A stretch of DNA of 64,000 nucleotides from Roridomyces roridus (lineage: Eukaryota; Basidiomycota; Agaricomycetes; Agaricales; Mycenaceae): the NCBI GenBank assembly GCA_029378245.1, contig JARKIF010000025.1:682001-746000 (forward strand), in the 5' to 3' direction. A program made the position numbers and the translations under genes. The stretch's first letter is position 1; every line of letters begins with the position of its first letter. A model generated the notes under the pieces. The model was not told where the DNA came from. It saw only the letters and a program-made list of their open reading frames with translations, and ran no database searches. Below, piece by piece: positions 31,460 to 43,790 of this stretch.

Positions 31460-33608
31460 CTAATGTATCTCCACAAGGTTCGATGCCCCCTCCAGCAGGC
31501 AATCAATCTCGCCCATGAGATCCGCCTCCCCCAATTCGCCTCTCCGCAGCTTCTGTGACAGCTCTATCAACCCAGCATAAATATCCGTCTCATCCGTTCT
31601 CAACGGGACAACCCAAGTCCGCGTCGGCCTCCTACCCTCCACGGTAAAGACCCCATGCATCTGATTAACGCGCATTGCATGTAGCTGATACCGCCCACCT
31701 GAACCCGACGCACGCTGGGTGACGTCCAACCACTCGGGGTTCTCCGTACAAGCCACGATTTGTTGCAAATCCGCTCGAGCCTCGGCATCAGAGGCGTCTA
31801 TGGGGTGAACTTCGATGCTCGGGTGAGCGGGATCGCAGTAATTGAAGAATGTGAACAGAGCATCCGGGAGGTGCTTGGCCTGGTCGTATTTTGCCAACAC
31901 CCTGGCTTGTTGCGCGCAAATCGAGCGTCGTTCTTTGAGATAGTTGCGATGGAGTAGAGTGCGCAGGAAGGACCGCTCCGTGAACGTGAGTTTGGGTTCC
32001 GCTGCATCGGCGGCTGAGTGGCAGGTGTCAGCACGAGTTTTAGAGCTTCCTCCAACTCACATAGAAGAAGGCTTTCGTGTGATGGACAAAAATTCTTGTG
32101 ATCATGTCTCCAGTCTTTCTTCTGACACTCGACAGAACAGTAATAGAAAACTCGGCAACCTGAACATCGTTTGAAGCACGATGACTCTTGTATGATACCA
32201 CACTGTTGAACGACTCAGTAATGTACGAAAAACAATCAACGACTTGCCTCCTGGTTGTCGCACGCTTTCTGGGCTTTAAACCCTGGTGATTGGTACTCCG
32301 CCAAAGCTTCAATACGCTCGTCGGCCAAAGCAAATAAGTTCTTCCAGTCCGAATAGAGCCCAGTGCGTTTGAAATCGTCGCCAGAGATCAAGTCCTGGAC
32401 CTCCGTGAGGGCATCCCCATACGCCACCACGACATGAAAATACACCAGTGCCGCCGGAATAAGCATGGTCAGGAAATACCGAACATTGTCTCGGATTACC
32501 CACTTGCGTGCCTCGTACCGGAGCGTAATCATGACCAGAGCCTGTAAAAGCCCGCTTGCAAACAACTCGGGACGCAGCATCGTTGGGGATGTGAAAGCCA
32601 TGCAGGCGATGAGCTTCAGACATTGGTGTATCACAAAGTCTGTTTCCGGCTCGTCGAAATCGCAAAGGAGGATGAGGAAGGGGACCAGCTCCTCGGCGCA
32701 CCCGCCCGCGTATAAAGCGATCCCGAATGGGCCCAGGGGTCGCGCCACACCCAAGCCGAGATCGTTGGGGATTTTATCCGCGATGGCAATGAACATGACG
32801 AGTCGGTACATGTTGTCAAGCGGGTCTTGTGCGTGGAAGGGTTGCTTGATGAGTGTGCGGATGTAATCCACGACGAGTGCAGCGAGATGATCGAGTGACC
32901 CTGCGGAGTCAATCAGCTCTTCCAAGCGTTCCGGGTACAAGTCAATGGCAGAGTCGGCAAGTAGTCTGACGAGCTCATTGAGCCAAGCATGCGCTGGGTC
33001 GTCCACTCCGCCGAGACATTTCCAGGCCTCGAGGATGCAGTGCCAAAATCCCGGCGCCGCAGACATGAGTTCATACGTCGCCGGGTGATCGTGCAGCTCC
33101 CCGGCGAAGAGAAGAAAACCGAGGTAGAGTGACCGCATCATGTCTGACGGGAGGGACATTCCGCCGGCGCCAAGATGATCCCGGTGGATGTGCACAAAAT
33201 CTACCCACGCCCAGACGCGTGGCCATACTGCTCCACCAATCGCGCCGGTTGGTCCCAGGCGGAATATGCCTTTCAATCCAAGAAAGGCAGACATCACGTC
33301 GTCTTGGGCCTGCGCATCCGTCAAAAAGAATTCGAGCACCTCTGGACGAGGAATGCGAGCGGGGTCGAGAATGGCGAAGAACACGGGCAGAAATGCCCTC
33401 GACTGAGAGTCAGAGAGTGTAGGCGTGCCCATGAGGTCCCATATGTGCTGCACCTGTTCCAAGGTCCGGTTTTCTGACGCTGCGAGGGACGCGATCCGCT
33501 TCACGCCAAGTGAGAGATTTGATTACCCAAGGAAAGGACTCTTACTCGGATGGATATGGGGAGGCGATCAAGATTCCGCAGTCCCAGATCGCGGTGCACG
33601 GATTGCAT
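31460..33608 (-). CDS. Divergent MYND protein M6 (intact)
   Basis: Four exons on the minus strand, 33546-33608, 32248-33498, 32061-32202 and 31460-32013, give 669 aa. Intron positions and phases match M2, although the protein is much diverged. The second intron has a GC donor (GAG|GCAAGT) and AG acceptor. Shared landmarks are a short first exon (MQSVHRDLGLRNLDRLPISI), LPVFFAILDP, WPRVWAWVDF, HPATYELMS and KACDNQE. The MYND finger has CSGCRVFYYCSVECQKKDW and HDHKNFC ligands. The tail exon starts with the TERSFLRTLLHRNYLKERRS segment and ends Glu-Ile-His. It is not a recent duplicate of M2-M5 and may represent an older lineage of the family. Function unknown beyond probable protein binding through MYND. 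Confidence 0.8.
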
Positions 33609-34066
33609 TTTGAAATTTTGAATGAAGTTGCTTGGATGGAAGGGATGAAGGGCAAGTATGAGTGGTCCACGTGCCAGCACCGAGTGGTGAATTGAAGAGT
33701 TCTGATGGAAAACCAACGGTCTTCTGTCGACGAGCCGAGGCACCGCCACCACGCACTTCTCGTCTTCGAATCTAAGTATCTCAAATTCAATTGTTTTGCT
33801 TGTCTACCAGTGAGTGATGATTCCGTTTGAATTCTCTGGAGAAAGGACGTCGTGGCGGAAGGCAAAATTACGGGCCAAAGACTGTTCCAACCATACGTGT
33901 TGTCTGGATTCGAACCAGGGTATATGTCCTTCACTAGTCAAGCAGCAGTGGGAGTAATACCAATGTATGTCCATCAGCAAGTATCAACGAAACAGGCACT
34001 GTATAGTAATAGTATCACATAGCTCGTATGGGTTACTATGCATATAACGCGCTGGGCAATTTGTCC
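33609..34066. other. Intergenic upstream of M6
   Basis: No gene. A minus-strand T-arm-like motif (CCTGGTTCGAATCCAGAC) lies at about 33900-33917. Confidence 0.35.
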
Positions 34067-35443
34067 TCACACCTCTGTAATAAATCCTCCGTCAACAGGT
34101 GCCTCTTTCTGGTGAGGGAACTTGAAACTTTTCAGTGCGTGCTCATCCTCAGCCAAGGGCACGCAGAGTTTGGCTGACCGTCCGATGGACGAGCCGAGTA
34201 TAACGGGCATAGAGTCAGGGTCATTGATTCCAACGCTGCGTGTTGCCTTGATGTGTCCTCTGGCTCGGGCTGTCCTAACTTCTGACAACGTTTTGGATGC
34301 CGCCTTTCTCCGACGTCCCTTCGTTTCCTCGTCAATTTTGATACACACGGGAGCGATGACAAAAAGTCGCTCGGGAGATGGTGCCGAAACGAGAAGAGTC
34401 GGCGGTGGGTTGGATGAACCGGGAGGGTACCGGTGCTGCAGTGGAATGAATCTCATCACACTGCTTGAAAGTATTGAAGAGCTGCTCAATGGCTTTCCAA
34501 TGGTATTTCTGGGCGTCGCGTTCGAGCTTCTCCCGTTCATGGTGGCCATAATGCCTCAGTCCAGCCAAGTACATCAGTCGAACTCGTCCCTTCTCGTCCA
34601 CCGCGATGATCCTGGCATTAACGTTTCTGTGGACCATAAAGGCTCTCTCCAAGAGTGCGAATGCTGCAACGACAGCGGTATGATCAGTCTATGAAGATAT
34701 CAGAGATGTAACAAAGCTCTTAGGAATGTTTACCGCTCGAACGGGTCGAGACAACTGAGAAGACTCTGTCATGGTCCCAATGAGTTTTTCACCTCTGAAA
34801 ACGTGGGCGATGAGGGCGTAGGCGACATCCATGCCTCGTAACGCCTTCAAAGCCATCGTTTCACGGTGAACCCAGTAAAGTTCTAGATCTGCGGTACATA
34901 ACTTCAGAACCATGTTGAATGACGTGTAAGGAGAAGCCCTCGCACCATTGAATCCAATATGAATATCAACATCCTGTCCACGCCAAATTCCGTTCGCATT
35001 GCCGCATTCCATGTTTTGCACGTCGATTTCTGAGATATCGACCCGGTGCGCCCACAGAAAATCACAGGGGATGTGATACAATTTCCGCGGTTTGTGGATG
35101 ATGCGTGGTCCAGAGGGCGTGCTGACCAAGTATGCCCAGCCATCTTCGTGATTGAAATCCAGGGTATCCATGCAGGAGTGCTAGACTAGGCGGATCAATG
35201 AGGCAGCGTAAAACACCATGTGGTACGCACAATATCTTCCCTACAACGGCACTGCCATGCCGTGTACTGCTCGTCTCCAAGCCTAGCATCCGGGGCGTAT
35301 CTTCCAATGGGCTGAACGACTAGCAGTCTCCGGTATGCCCAGCTCCAAAACAACAAGAGGTGGCCGCGGTTGTCCACGATTCGAATTCGGCAAAAGAATT
35401 TGTCGGAATTCCAGAACCCTCTGTGTGCAATAACGTGCGGCAT
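34067..35443 (-). CDS. Kinase-like protein lacking catalytic motifs
   Basis: Exons 35231-35443, 34734-35180 and from 34688 downward, joined by 50- and 45-nt introns with matching phases. The middle exon has a hinge-like VFRGEKLIGTMTESSQL. The third has LLERAFMVHRNVNARIIAVD then GRVRLMYLAGLRHY. These align in layout with the catalytic loop and DFG region of protein kinases, but HRD is HRN and DFG is replaced by YLAG. Several agaricomycete kinase-like families look like this, and the protein is probably a pseudokinase. The 3' part is unclear: the exon-3 frame stops at about 34332, while an overlapping frame stays open to 34067 and may be joined by an intron with GTACCC donor. The start at MPHVIAHRG is also uncertain. 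No copy elsewhere in the window. Confidence 0.5.
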
Positions 35444-35781
35444 TTGTTACTGGATCGTCGACGGTCAAGATTCAAGGAAGGGGTTCGCCGTTGTGGGTCC
35501 ATGCTGTGGTTCCGAGTCAGGACTCACCGTCCACTTGCCGTCCACGGAATCTGTTGATTACGATGGCATCTCGCAGACCTGTGTTCGGTAGATGAAATCT
35601 TTGATCCGGGGTGGCAGGCTCGAAGACTCTCGGATACGGGATCCACTCAAAACTCAATACAGCTCACTGGCCAAGATGAGCACTTAGCACTGTGGCAATA
35701 CATTCCAAGAAATACACAAAGAATCAAAACTACAAGCACGGGACGATAGATCGAACACCAAACACGGTACACCAATTCAAT
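35444..35781. other. Intergenic between kinase-like gene and B2
   Basis: No gene recognised. The right-hand half (AGAAATACACAAAGAATCAA and TAGATCGAACACCAAA) is the B-family 3' flank also found after B1 and B3. Confidence 0.4.
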
Positions 35782-37395
35782 TCAAAGCGCGTCTTGAACT
35801 CGGTTCCAGCCTTTGGCTGACGACATCAGCTGCGCATCTTGCCTCGCCTCCCTCTCATCCGGACACGCTGTCAGTATGTGTCGCAAAAACGGGAATATCG
35901 TCCGCAAGAACTCAGCAACGCGCTGAGGCTTGGGGCTCACCGGCGAATACGCGACATGTAACTGCTCCAGGGAGAACTGCTCCGTCCGATTCGTCTTCCT
36001 CTTCAACATAGACGTTCTAACTTTGAGTTTCGGGACAACGGTGGCGTCGAAGAGGATGGTGAGAACTTCGAGCTCCGGACAGCTTTCAGCGAACGCAGCG
36101 ACGCCCTCGAGGGTTAGGCGCGGGGTGATGCGGGGGCTGGTGTCGGAGTGGAAGTGAAGTTCTTGGAGAAAAGGCCACGAGCGAGCGAGCTCCGCCGCTC
36201 CGGCGTCGTCCAAATCGACGCAAGGGCTATGGTCGAGCGAAACGAACACAAGGTTCTGGAACGCAAACAGCGGTCTGAGCTCCTCGACGGAGACCAGATA
36301 ATGGGATACATGCTGGGCATGCGCCTTCACACGGGGCTTTCCGATGGAGATCTCGTGTAGGTTTTCGGGCCTGCAGTGGGATGCGATGGCGGAGTACAGA
36401 TCGCGGAAATCTCCTTTCACGGGGATTGAGCCCCAACTCTTCGCCGTGAGTTTAAACTCCAACAGGGAGGATCCTGTCCATTCGAGTAATTGGGGCCCCG
36501 AAGTCAACGACTCGCATTCCAACGTATCGAGCGTGGGGAAGAGAGGCAGACCACTCGGAGCCGTAGGCAGATGACTGAAGTTTTTTGACGGCAACCGCAG
36601 AACACGGAGACTGGCAAAACGGGCAATGTGAGCGAAGGCCGCGACAGCCAGTTCATTGACAACGAGTGTTTCTAGGTCCGGCTGTGCGCAAATGAAGCGC
36701 GAAACCTCGGCGACATGGCCGCACCCATGGATCTCGACATGCTTCAACGCACGGAAAGTGGTCATCAGCTTCGGGAGGAGGCGCTGGTCGGTGAAGCAGG
36801 ACGTTTTCAGTCTGAGCCTAGTAATTTCTGGGGACAGGAACAGACGGGCGCAACGACCGAGTGTCTGGGCATTGGGATACCAGTCAAGGCTCTCAAGCCT
36901 AGGGAAGATGAATCCGCCCGGAAAACTTGTGGCGAGGACGTCGTAAACGTTGGAAGTGGGGAGGTAAATGCGTGTATCTTTGAAGGACCTCACACGGCGG
37001 GAATAGAATAAGAAGCGGGTCCAATCGTCGGCGGTTGCAGCTCGTTTGGATATCTAAAATCGAATCAGTATACTCGACGCACCGGGGAGCGCGAACCTGA
37101 CAATCTCGAGCGACCCAGGCTCATACTCATTGTGGATGTGCGTCGTCTCAATTATATCCCATAAATCCTCCGGAATGGTCCTCAAGAGATGAATCAAAGT
37201 GCCTTGGTGGCTCCAAAGAGCGTCGAGGGCAGGGCCGAAGAAGGATGTGCAGGTGCGGGCTAATCGAGCTAGATCCTCGCAACGAGACGGGTAGTCGATA
37301 ACAGGAAGCACTGAGTGCCAACGTTCAGGTCCGTCGGCGGCGATTTCACCACAGATGAGGTCCACCACCTCGTGTATTTGGAGAGCAACATGCAT
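35782..37395 (-). CDS. F-box/LRR-like protein family B, copy B2
   Basis: Two exons, 37102-37395 and 35782-37053 (intron 48 nt, donor GTCAGG, branch CTGAT), give 521 aa. The start MHVALQIHEVV is set by alignment with B1 and B3; an in-frame upstream ATG at 37524 is less likely. The F-box-like segment (CEDLARLARTCTSFFGP then ALDALWSHQGTL) is followed by Leu-rich repeats as in B1. Intact. It is transcribed away from M4, with 273 bp between the start codons, an arrangement repeated by B3/M5. Confidence 0.8.
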
Positions 37396-37668
37396 CGCGC
37401 AGCGGTGCTCAAGAGCGGGATATTCAGACCTGCACAAGTGTTTGATGGCGCGCGTCGCGTCGCGGGGTCGACGGGAGGTTTGGCTTAGCAGCAGGTGAGG
37501 GGAAGAGAGAAAAAAGCCAGTCACGCCATCACGTGTGACAGACTCGGCTTGTCACCGGTGCGCGGATCAACGGTCTGCGATCACAAACCAAACAGGAGCC
37601 AAAGCCACGTCCTTCTTCTTCTTCCCGTCTCTCCACAATCTTCCAGCTTCCAGCCTGTTTCCGGAGAA
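37396..37668. promoter_or_regulatory. Shared divergent promoter B2/M4
   Basis: The gap of 273 bp serves both genes. It contains the dyad CATCACGTGTGACAG (about 37527), GCGGATCAACGGTCTGCGAT (about 37562) and the M-family block CAAACAGGAGCCAAAGCCAC (37585-37604). All three recur in the same order between B3 and M5. Confidence 0.55.
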
Positions 37669-40320
37669 ATGCATCCCGATCTACACATGAGCAGTATTGC
37701 TCGCCTTCCCGACTCCATCCAGGTAAGGCCGGGCAGCCTGGAACGTCCTCTAAGTTGCTCTAACTCTTGTAAAGGGTATCGCCTCCAGGGCAGCGGCTCC
37801 CTCTAGAACAAGAGATGATGTCTCACTTGCAAGGAGGTTCAGCAATGCTCGCCGCTTGTCTGCATCTCAACGGCTGGGCCTTCTCCCAGTCTTCTTCGCC
37901 AACCTCGACGTGGAAAAGATAGGGCTCCGACCCGACCGTCAAAATGACGGGTCAACGAGCCGTCACGACGGGTGCCGGCCCGGCCGTACAGCCCTCTGAA
38001 GCGCCAATTTTGACGGCCGGGTCCGGGTCCGGTTCCTTGGCTGACGGGGTACCCGTTCCCGGCCGTCGACGGGTCATGACGGGTCGCGACGGGTCCTCGG
38101 CTAATTACGCATGCCGAGCCGCCATCATCACTGGATGCTCCACGGTAGTGCACCTGGGTCATCGGCAATCTTCCCGATGGTCCACTGCTGCGCTTCCGGA
38201 CGCTTCCCGAGTACCAATCCGTGATATTGACTGCCGGCATCACGCTGACATCAATCTGATGGTTAATTTAGCAGGAGACATGGGCTGTCACCGCTCTGAC
38301 CCGTCATGACGGCCGTGACGGGTCTGACGGGTACCACCCGGCCGTTTTGAGGCCTCGCAACATGGTCTGACGGCCGGGTGAGGCCCGTCCGACCTCCCAT
38401 GACAGCCGTCAGAGCGACGGCCGTCGCCGTCAACGGCCGGGTCGGAGACCTAGGAAAAGATTCCGACTTCGCAGCAGCTCGAGGACTTGGGTCACAGTCC
38501 CACCATTTTAGAGGACATATCCTGTGCTGTCATCTCTCTGGATGCTGTATTTCATCTGGATGCCACAGGAGATGTCGGCACATCCTTGTGGCCTCGCGTT
38601 TGGGGATGGTTCGAGTTCCTGGAGATGCACCGCGACCATCTTCCCGGCATCTCGCTCGACCCCGAAACGTCCTCTTATTTCGATTTCATGTGCTTCATTG
38701 GCTGCTTCCGCAGTCACCCGGCGACCTACGACCTCTTATCGACAACACCACACTTTTGGACCCACATTGTCAAAGCCTGGTCGCTGCTACCTCAGATGGA
38801 CGACGCGGGTCAGCGAACAATGATGCTTTCTACCTTGGGAGAGTTCCTCTCCACCTCCAATGCACGCCCTGATTCCGAACTATTGGCGGAGATGGTTGAG
38901 GCGGCAGGCTCCATGAACGATCTCGCCGGTCTTGTTCTGAATTTTGTGCGCACTACCATCACCAAACCGCTCTTCGACCCCGCCTATCCCGTTGTCTACC
39001 TAAACAATATCTTGGTTTTTGTTGTGAGGGCTGGTGCATGCCCGGACAACGAGTTCGATTTGATCATCTCGCCGCGTCGGCGGCTGACGACCGCGCTCTA
39101 CGGGCTCGACTTCGAGAAGGAGTTAGTGAGCGCCATCCTGTTCCTCTGCGATCGCTCAGATGTGCATACTTTGACGGTCATTGGAACATGTATAATGCTG
39201 CTCAGGCACTGCGTGGTCGTTTGGACGCCGGCGAATATGTGGCTGGATGTATGGCTGCAGCAAGGCCTCTTCCGCGCTCTCATCTCGATCACTCACCGGG
39301 CGGGCATCGGTTATGAGGCAGAAGGAAAGCTCCGCGAGCGCCTACGGCCTTTCATGCGCGAAATTTCGGCTGGGTTGGTCTACTACTTCCCGACAGTCGC
39401 TTTCAAGAAAGCCTTCAAAGAAGCGCGAGGCTTGATTTCCGAGGATACTTTCAAAGACCATCCGCTCTCCGCAGAGTGGAAGCACTTTCTCGCATCTGGG
39501 CGTGATCTCCTCGACGCTCTCGACGAATTCAATTCACCAACGTTCCGCACGTCTAAGGCTTGTGATAACCTACAGGTCGGACACTTGCTTGTTATTGAAT
39601 TGATTTGACTTGTTTTTGTAGTGTGGCAGCATCGACGAGGCAACTGCTATGGCTGGGCGCTGCTCTGGATGTCACGCGTTCTACTACTGCTCCCGAGAAT
39701 GCCAGAAGACTGACTGGAAAGCGGGGCATCGAAACTTTTGCGCGTCTCATAAAAGTCTCATTCTAGGTAAACCGGGGTACTGCGGGCGTTGCGGGATCCA
39801 GCTAACATGAACCTCAGCCGAACGTGACGAGCCGAACCTGTTTTTCAAGGAGCGTTCATTTATTCGCTCGCTGCTTCACCACAAGTATCTCAAAGAACGA
39901 CGCGCGATCTGTTTCAAACAGATCCAGGTCCTCGCCGCGCAGCCCGCAGACTTGGAAACGCCGCCACTTCTCTTCACTCTCTTCGACTTTTGTGAACTCC
40001 CACCTGCGATCCAGGTCCACGCAGCAGGAGACCTTCCGAAGCACATCGCAGGTCTCGTTGGCACCGACAGTGCGGAGTGGATCGACATTGTTGAGCGCGC
40101 GGAGCGAGATGGTGGGTACACGCAGTTGCATGGGCTGTGCATGACGGACGGCGAGGGGCCGCGTGTTTGGGTAATTCCGTTGCGGACGGACATTCCACTC
40201 ATTTACGAGGGTTTGAGGACGCTGGCAGAGCGCGTGCGCTTGGGAGAGTTGACCAATGAGGGTGAGATCATGCGTGAAATTGACGGCGTGCTGGATGTGG
40301 AGGTAACGGAGATTCATTAG
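37669..40320 (+). pseudogene. MYND family M, copy M4 (MITE insertion)
   Basis: Exons equal to M2 are 37669-37722, 37775-39575 (interrupted), 39622-39766 and 39818-40320. Exon 2 is broken after residues VEKI by a 533-bp hAT-type element with an 8-bp duplication; the 541-bp addition shifts the frame. Outside the insertion the gene is open and all splice sites are canonical. The MYND finger ligands are intact (CSGCHAFYYCSRECQK, HRNFC). It is more diverged from M2 than M3 or M5 are, with a shorter helical region (for example HRDHLPGISLDPE). If the element were spliced out it would be restored, but I see no suitable sites. A 3' fragment of this copy is duplicated at 43612. Confidence 0.75.
37920..38452. 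mobile_element. hAT-type MITE in M4
   Basis: 533 bp, starting TAGGGCTCCGACCCGACCG and ending with the inverted form CGGCCGGGTCGGAGACCTA. The exact 8-bp target duplication GGAAAAGA is at 37912-37919 and 38453-38460. The interior is packed with GACGGGT/ACCCGTC repeats, like the element at 49922-50477. It has no transposase ORF. Confidence 0.9.
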
Positions 40321-41208
40321 TTTGCTCTGGCATGTATATGATTCGTCGCTTGGACCCGAGCCTTGGTGTCAGCTGCTTCGGCACCTCCAGGAAAAGAGGA
40401 TGAGCTTCGTTCCACGTCCTTACATAATACCTATGCTTGACTTATGCGACCAAAGCCAAAGTTGAAACTTGGTTGAAACGGTTTCCCGCTCCGCTGATCC
40501 GTTGCCGCCGCACACGTGACCCCATGCGCCTTGTCTTTCACCACCACCTCGTCGGATTTCGTTCCTCGCGGTGGTTGCTTCTATCATCGGTCTCTCTTCT
40601 GCACCGGCCGGACTCTTCCTTCTGGAATCTGAAAGTTCTGACTGCCATTCCAACTCTTGCGGCGTGCCACGACGATTCGATTTGTCCAGGATGAAAAAGC
40701 TTGAAGTTGTACAGACACACCGCTGTCTCGGACGTCCATCAACTTTAGAATGCGGCGATCGCTACGCTGTTGAATTCGGATTAACCGGCCGTATCTCAGT
40801 CAAGGATCATATTCAAGAAAGAGCTTCAAATCTTCCTCCTCCCTGCTATCCTCATGGGTGCCAGTGGTGTGAGGTGGCCATCTACTGGTCTCGGATTTGC
40901 AGCCTCGGCTTCGAATGTAGAGTCTCTGCTAGTCACTGCTAGTCACCCCACCTCGGATCCGGCCGTGCAGCTCTAAACCCCCTGGCGGATACAATCGGCG
41001 ACAACTGCAATGAAGATAGGCCCCGCGCGACGGACCGTCACTCAAACTCTTGTTCTTTTGACTTGGCACATTGAATATCAGCAGGCCAGCTCTCACTCTC
41101 ACTCGGCAACTCCCAGTTAGTCCAGCGACGACAATTCGGCGTATTGACAGCTATATAGCCAAGCCCGTCAAAGTCGTCGAGTATCCCCTAGTATCCCTCT
41201 CTTCCTCG
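40321..41208. other. Intergenic between M4 and carboxylesterase
   Basis: The first roughly 120 bp are the M-family 3' flank, duplicated at about 43690-43775. No gene recognised in the remainder. The last 150 bp presumably carry the esterase promoter. Confidence 0.4.
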
Positions 41209-43366
41209 ATGACTCTTCGAACGCATTTCTTGGGAATTGTCTTGGCCGTGTCATACATTCTCCCGGCACGGACTGCCCCTCTCTCCACCGTGACCCTCGA
41301 TTGCAAGTCACTCCACCTCGTAAACCGCTCATCCGTTGACTTTATTCGCAGATGGCACCTTCACGGGTCTGACTAGTCCCTCCAACGGCCTCATCTACTT
41401 CCGAGGCATTCCTTTCGCCGACCCACCTGTCGGACAGTTGCGGTGGCAGCCACCGAATTCACCTCCGACTCAGAACCTGGGGGACGTGACCACGACGGAT
41501 GTAGGTTCCATCTGCTACACCCGTTTACCCATCTTGACGATGCATGCAGTTTGGACCGGCCTGCATTGATACGACGCAGACGAATGAGGGGGCTACGACT
41601 GACGAGGATTGTCTTTATGGCAATGTAAGTAAATTCAAGACGTTGCTCGCTTATCTTGATATGGCACAGGTCTACCTCCCGATAGACACTACGGCCGACG
41701 CGGAGCTTCCCGTCCTCGTCTACTTCTATGTTATGTATTCACATTCGTGGAACGGTATATGATCTTGAACCTACCTTATAGGCGGAGGATTTGAAAGCGG
41801 TCGGACGAACAAGTATCCGCCTGAAGATCTTGTCTTGGCCTCAACCAGCCCTTTCATTATGGCCACGTTCGGGTATCGCTTGGGGCAGTTCGGGTTCCTC
41901 GGTATGTAGCTTATCGCTTTCTTTTTCGGTGCCGTTGATCACTGAACGCACAGCTGGAACTGCCGTTCACGACAACGGTGTGCTGAACGCCGGTCTCCTT
42001 GATCAACAGGCTGCTCTCCAGTGGGTTCAGAAGTACATAGCCAACTTTGGTGGAAATCCCGGTGCTGTGACTATTTGGGGTTCTTGAGATCGTATTGCCT
42101 ATCCACCTTGATGCTAACTTTCTTGTTCTGGCAGGCCAATCCGCAGGCGCGGCTTCTGTCGTGTACCACGTCAGTGCATTCTGCCAGGAGATATAAAGAG
42201 GCTGATGACGAATATCCAGCTCGTGGCAAATGCGGGTAATGCAAACGCTCCCTTCATCCAAGCAATCGGCGACAGTCCCCCGATTGCCTATCTACCGAAT
42301 TACAACGACGCCTTCACTGAAAACCTGTTCAGCACCTTCTCCAACTTCGCGTTTGTGACATCCATACATAATTCAACGCTTTTCGGGGCTGATCTTCTGC
42401 TCAGCGGATGTGGGAACAAACGCAACAACGCAGTCATCATGGCCTGCCTCCGCGCAGCATCCGTCAAGACGATTGCGACAGCCGGCAGTCAGACGTTGAA
42501 AGCCTATCCGACCACACTGTACCCCTTCGGGCCCGTGGTCGACGGCACGTATATCCAGCAACGTCCCGTCGAAGCCATGCTCAGCGGAAACTTTGCTAAA
42601 GTCCCGGTACTATTCGGGTATGTGGATTTCATCCAATTTCATCTAATACCCACAAAGTACCACAGCTCTAACACGAACGAAGGCGCCAACTGGTCCGACA
42701 AGCTCGCAGACCCGGCCAACACGTCCTTGTCTAGCGCCACCCAGACGACTGTATTCAACTTCCTCACGGGGCAGTACCCCACGCTCAGCAGCGCCGCGTT
42801 CCAAGAGGCCATAGACCAGTATTATCCGCTTTCCGCTTACGGCGGGTCATATAGCCTCCAAGGGCAGCAGATGTACGGCGAGATGCGGTTTATATGCAGT
42901 GCGATTTTGGTTAGTGGGGCGTTTGCGGGTGCGGGGCAGCCGGCGTATCAGTATCAGTTGAGTTTGATCCCTTCCATCTTCTTGCGAGTCCGATTGATTG
43001 TTACTTTCAGCTGGGACAATCCTACCCTCGGGTCAACGCACAGCGACGAGCTCGTCGTGTTCTTCAACCAGAGTGTGACCTTTGATCCACCGAATCAGGC
43101 GCTGGCTGATACGATGAGGGGCTATTGGACCTCGTTCATCACGTCGGGAACCCCCATCAGCGACGGCGCGGTTACTTGGCCTGTGCGTCCTCCCACTCTT
43201 TTCACGTGAGATTCATCCCTGTTGACCGGTACCTCACGATCAGAATACGGCGAACGGCGTGCGCCTTCTCCTGCAGCCCGGGAATATTGCTGTCGAGTCT
43301 GTGGGCGATGCGTTGACCCAGCGGTGTGCGTTCTGGAATGGTCTTGCAGGTCAACTTTTCACTTGA
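41209..43366 (+). CDS. Secreted carboxylesterase/lipase (type B)
   Basis: Eleven exons with consistent phases: 41209-41302, 41352-41500, 41550-41624, 41670-41730, 41782-41901, 41954-42079, 42135-42169, 42220-42617, 42666-42956, 43011-43182 and 43244-43366, giving 547 aa, the usual size. A signal peptide (about residues 1-23) precedes GTFTGL, then [16 protein letters not shown] and [11 protein letters not shown]. The oxyanion-hole GGGF follows, then the nucleophile motif GQSAG (Ser at about 211) and a probable catalytic His in STHSDEL (about 460). The enzyme would hydrolyse carboxylic esters outside the cell. Intron 1 appears to use a GC donor (GCAAGT). Intron 4 should start at 41731, but the bases there are TT, not GT. 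Either that donor is mutated and the gene is damaged, or an unusual site is used. Hence the moderate confidence in function. Confidence 0.75.
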
Positions 43367-43611
43367 TTCGTGCATCGAACTTTTTCGCTTATCAAGGTCG
43401 TTGTGAACCATTATATTTAATCTTGTGGATGATAATGGCAGAGTCAATGTTCCGGAAAAAAAAAACTCTCACCCTCGCCCATGACCTGATCCCGAATCGA
43501 ACGGGAGTAAAGGCTACGAAGTCGCTGCTACATCTTAGGAGGTGTGCAATTAATTCCTGGAGTCACTCACGGCCCGAGTCCGAATCGAGCGGTCACTAGT
43601 CGGGTGGAACA
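43367..43611. other. 3' flank of carboxylesterase
   Basis: No gene seen. It includes a poly-A run (about 43457) and abuts the duplicated M-family fragment. Confidence 0.35.
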
Positions 43612-43790
43612 GCGGAACAATGAGGGTGAGATCACTGCGTGAATTGACGGCGGGTTGGACGTGGAGATAACGGCGATTCATTAGTAGTTTGTCCTGCATT
43701 TGTCGCTTGGACGCGAGTGCAATTCAGCTGCTCCAGGGGAAAAGGATGAGCTCTGATCCACGTACTTATGCCATTCATGGAATCCAACAA
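43612..43790 (+). pseudogene. MYND family M, 3' terminal fragment
   Basis: Matches the last roughly 70 bp of M4 coding sequence (AACAATGAGGGTGAGATCA to ATTCATTAG) plus about 110 bp of its 3' flank (TCGCTTGGAC, CCACGTACTTA). One inserted base shifts the frame. It lies just before the 3' end of B3. Confidence 0.75.
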
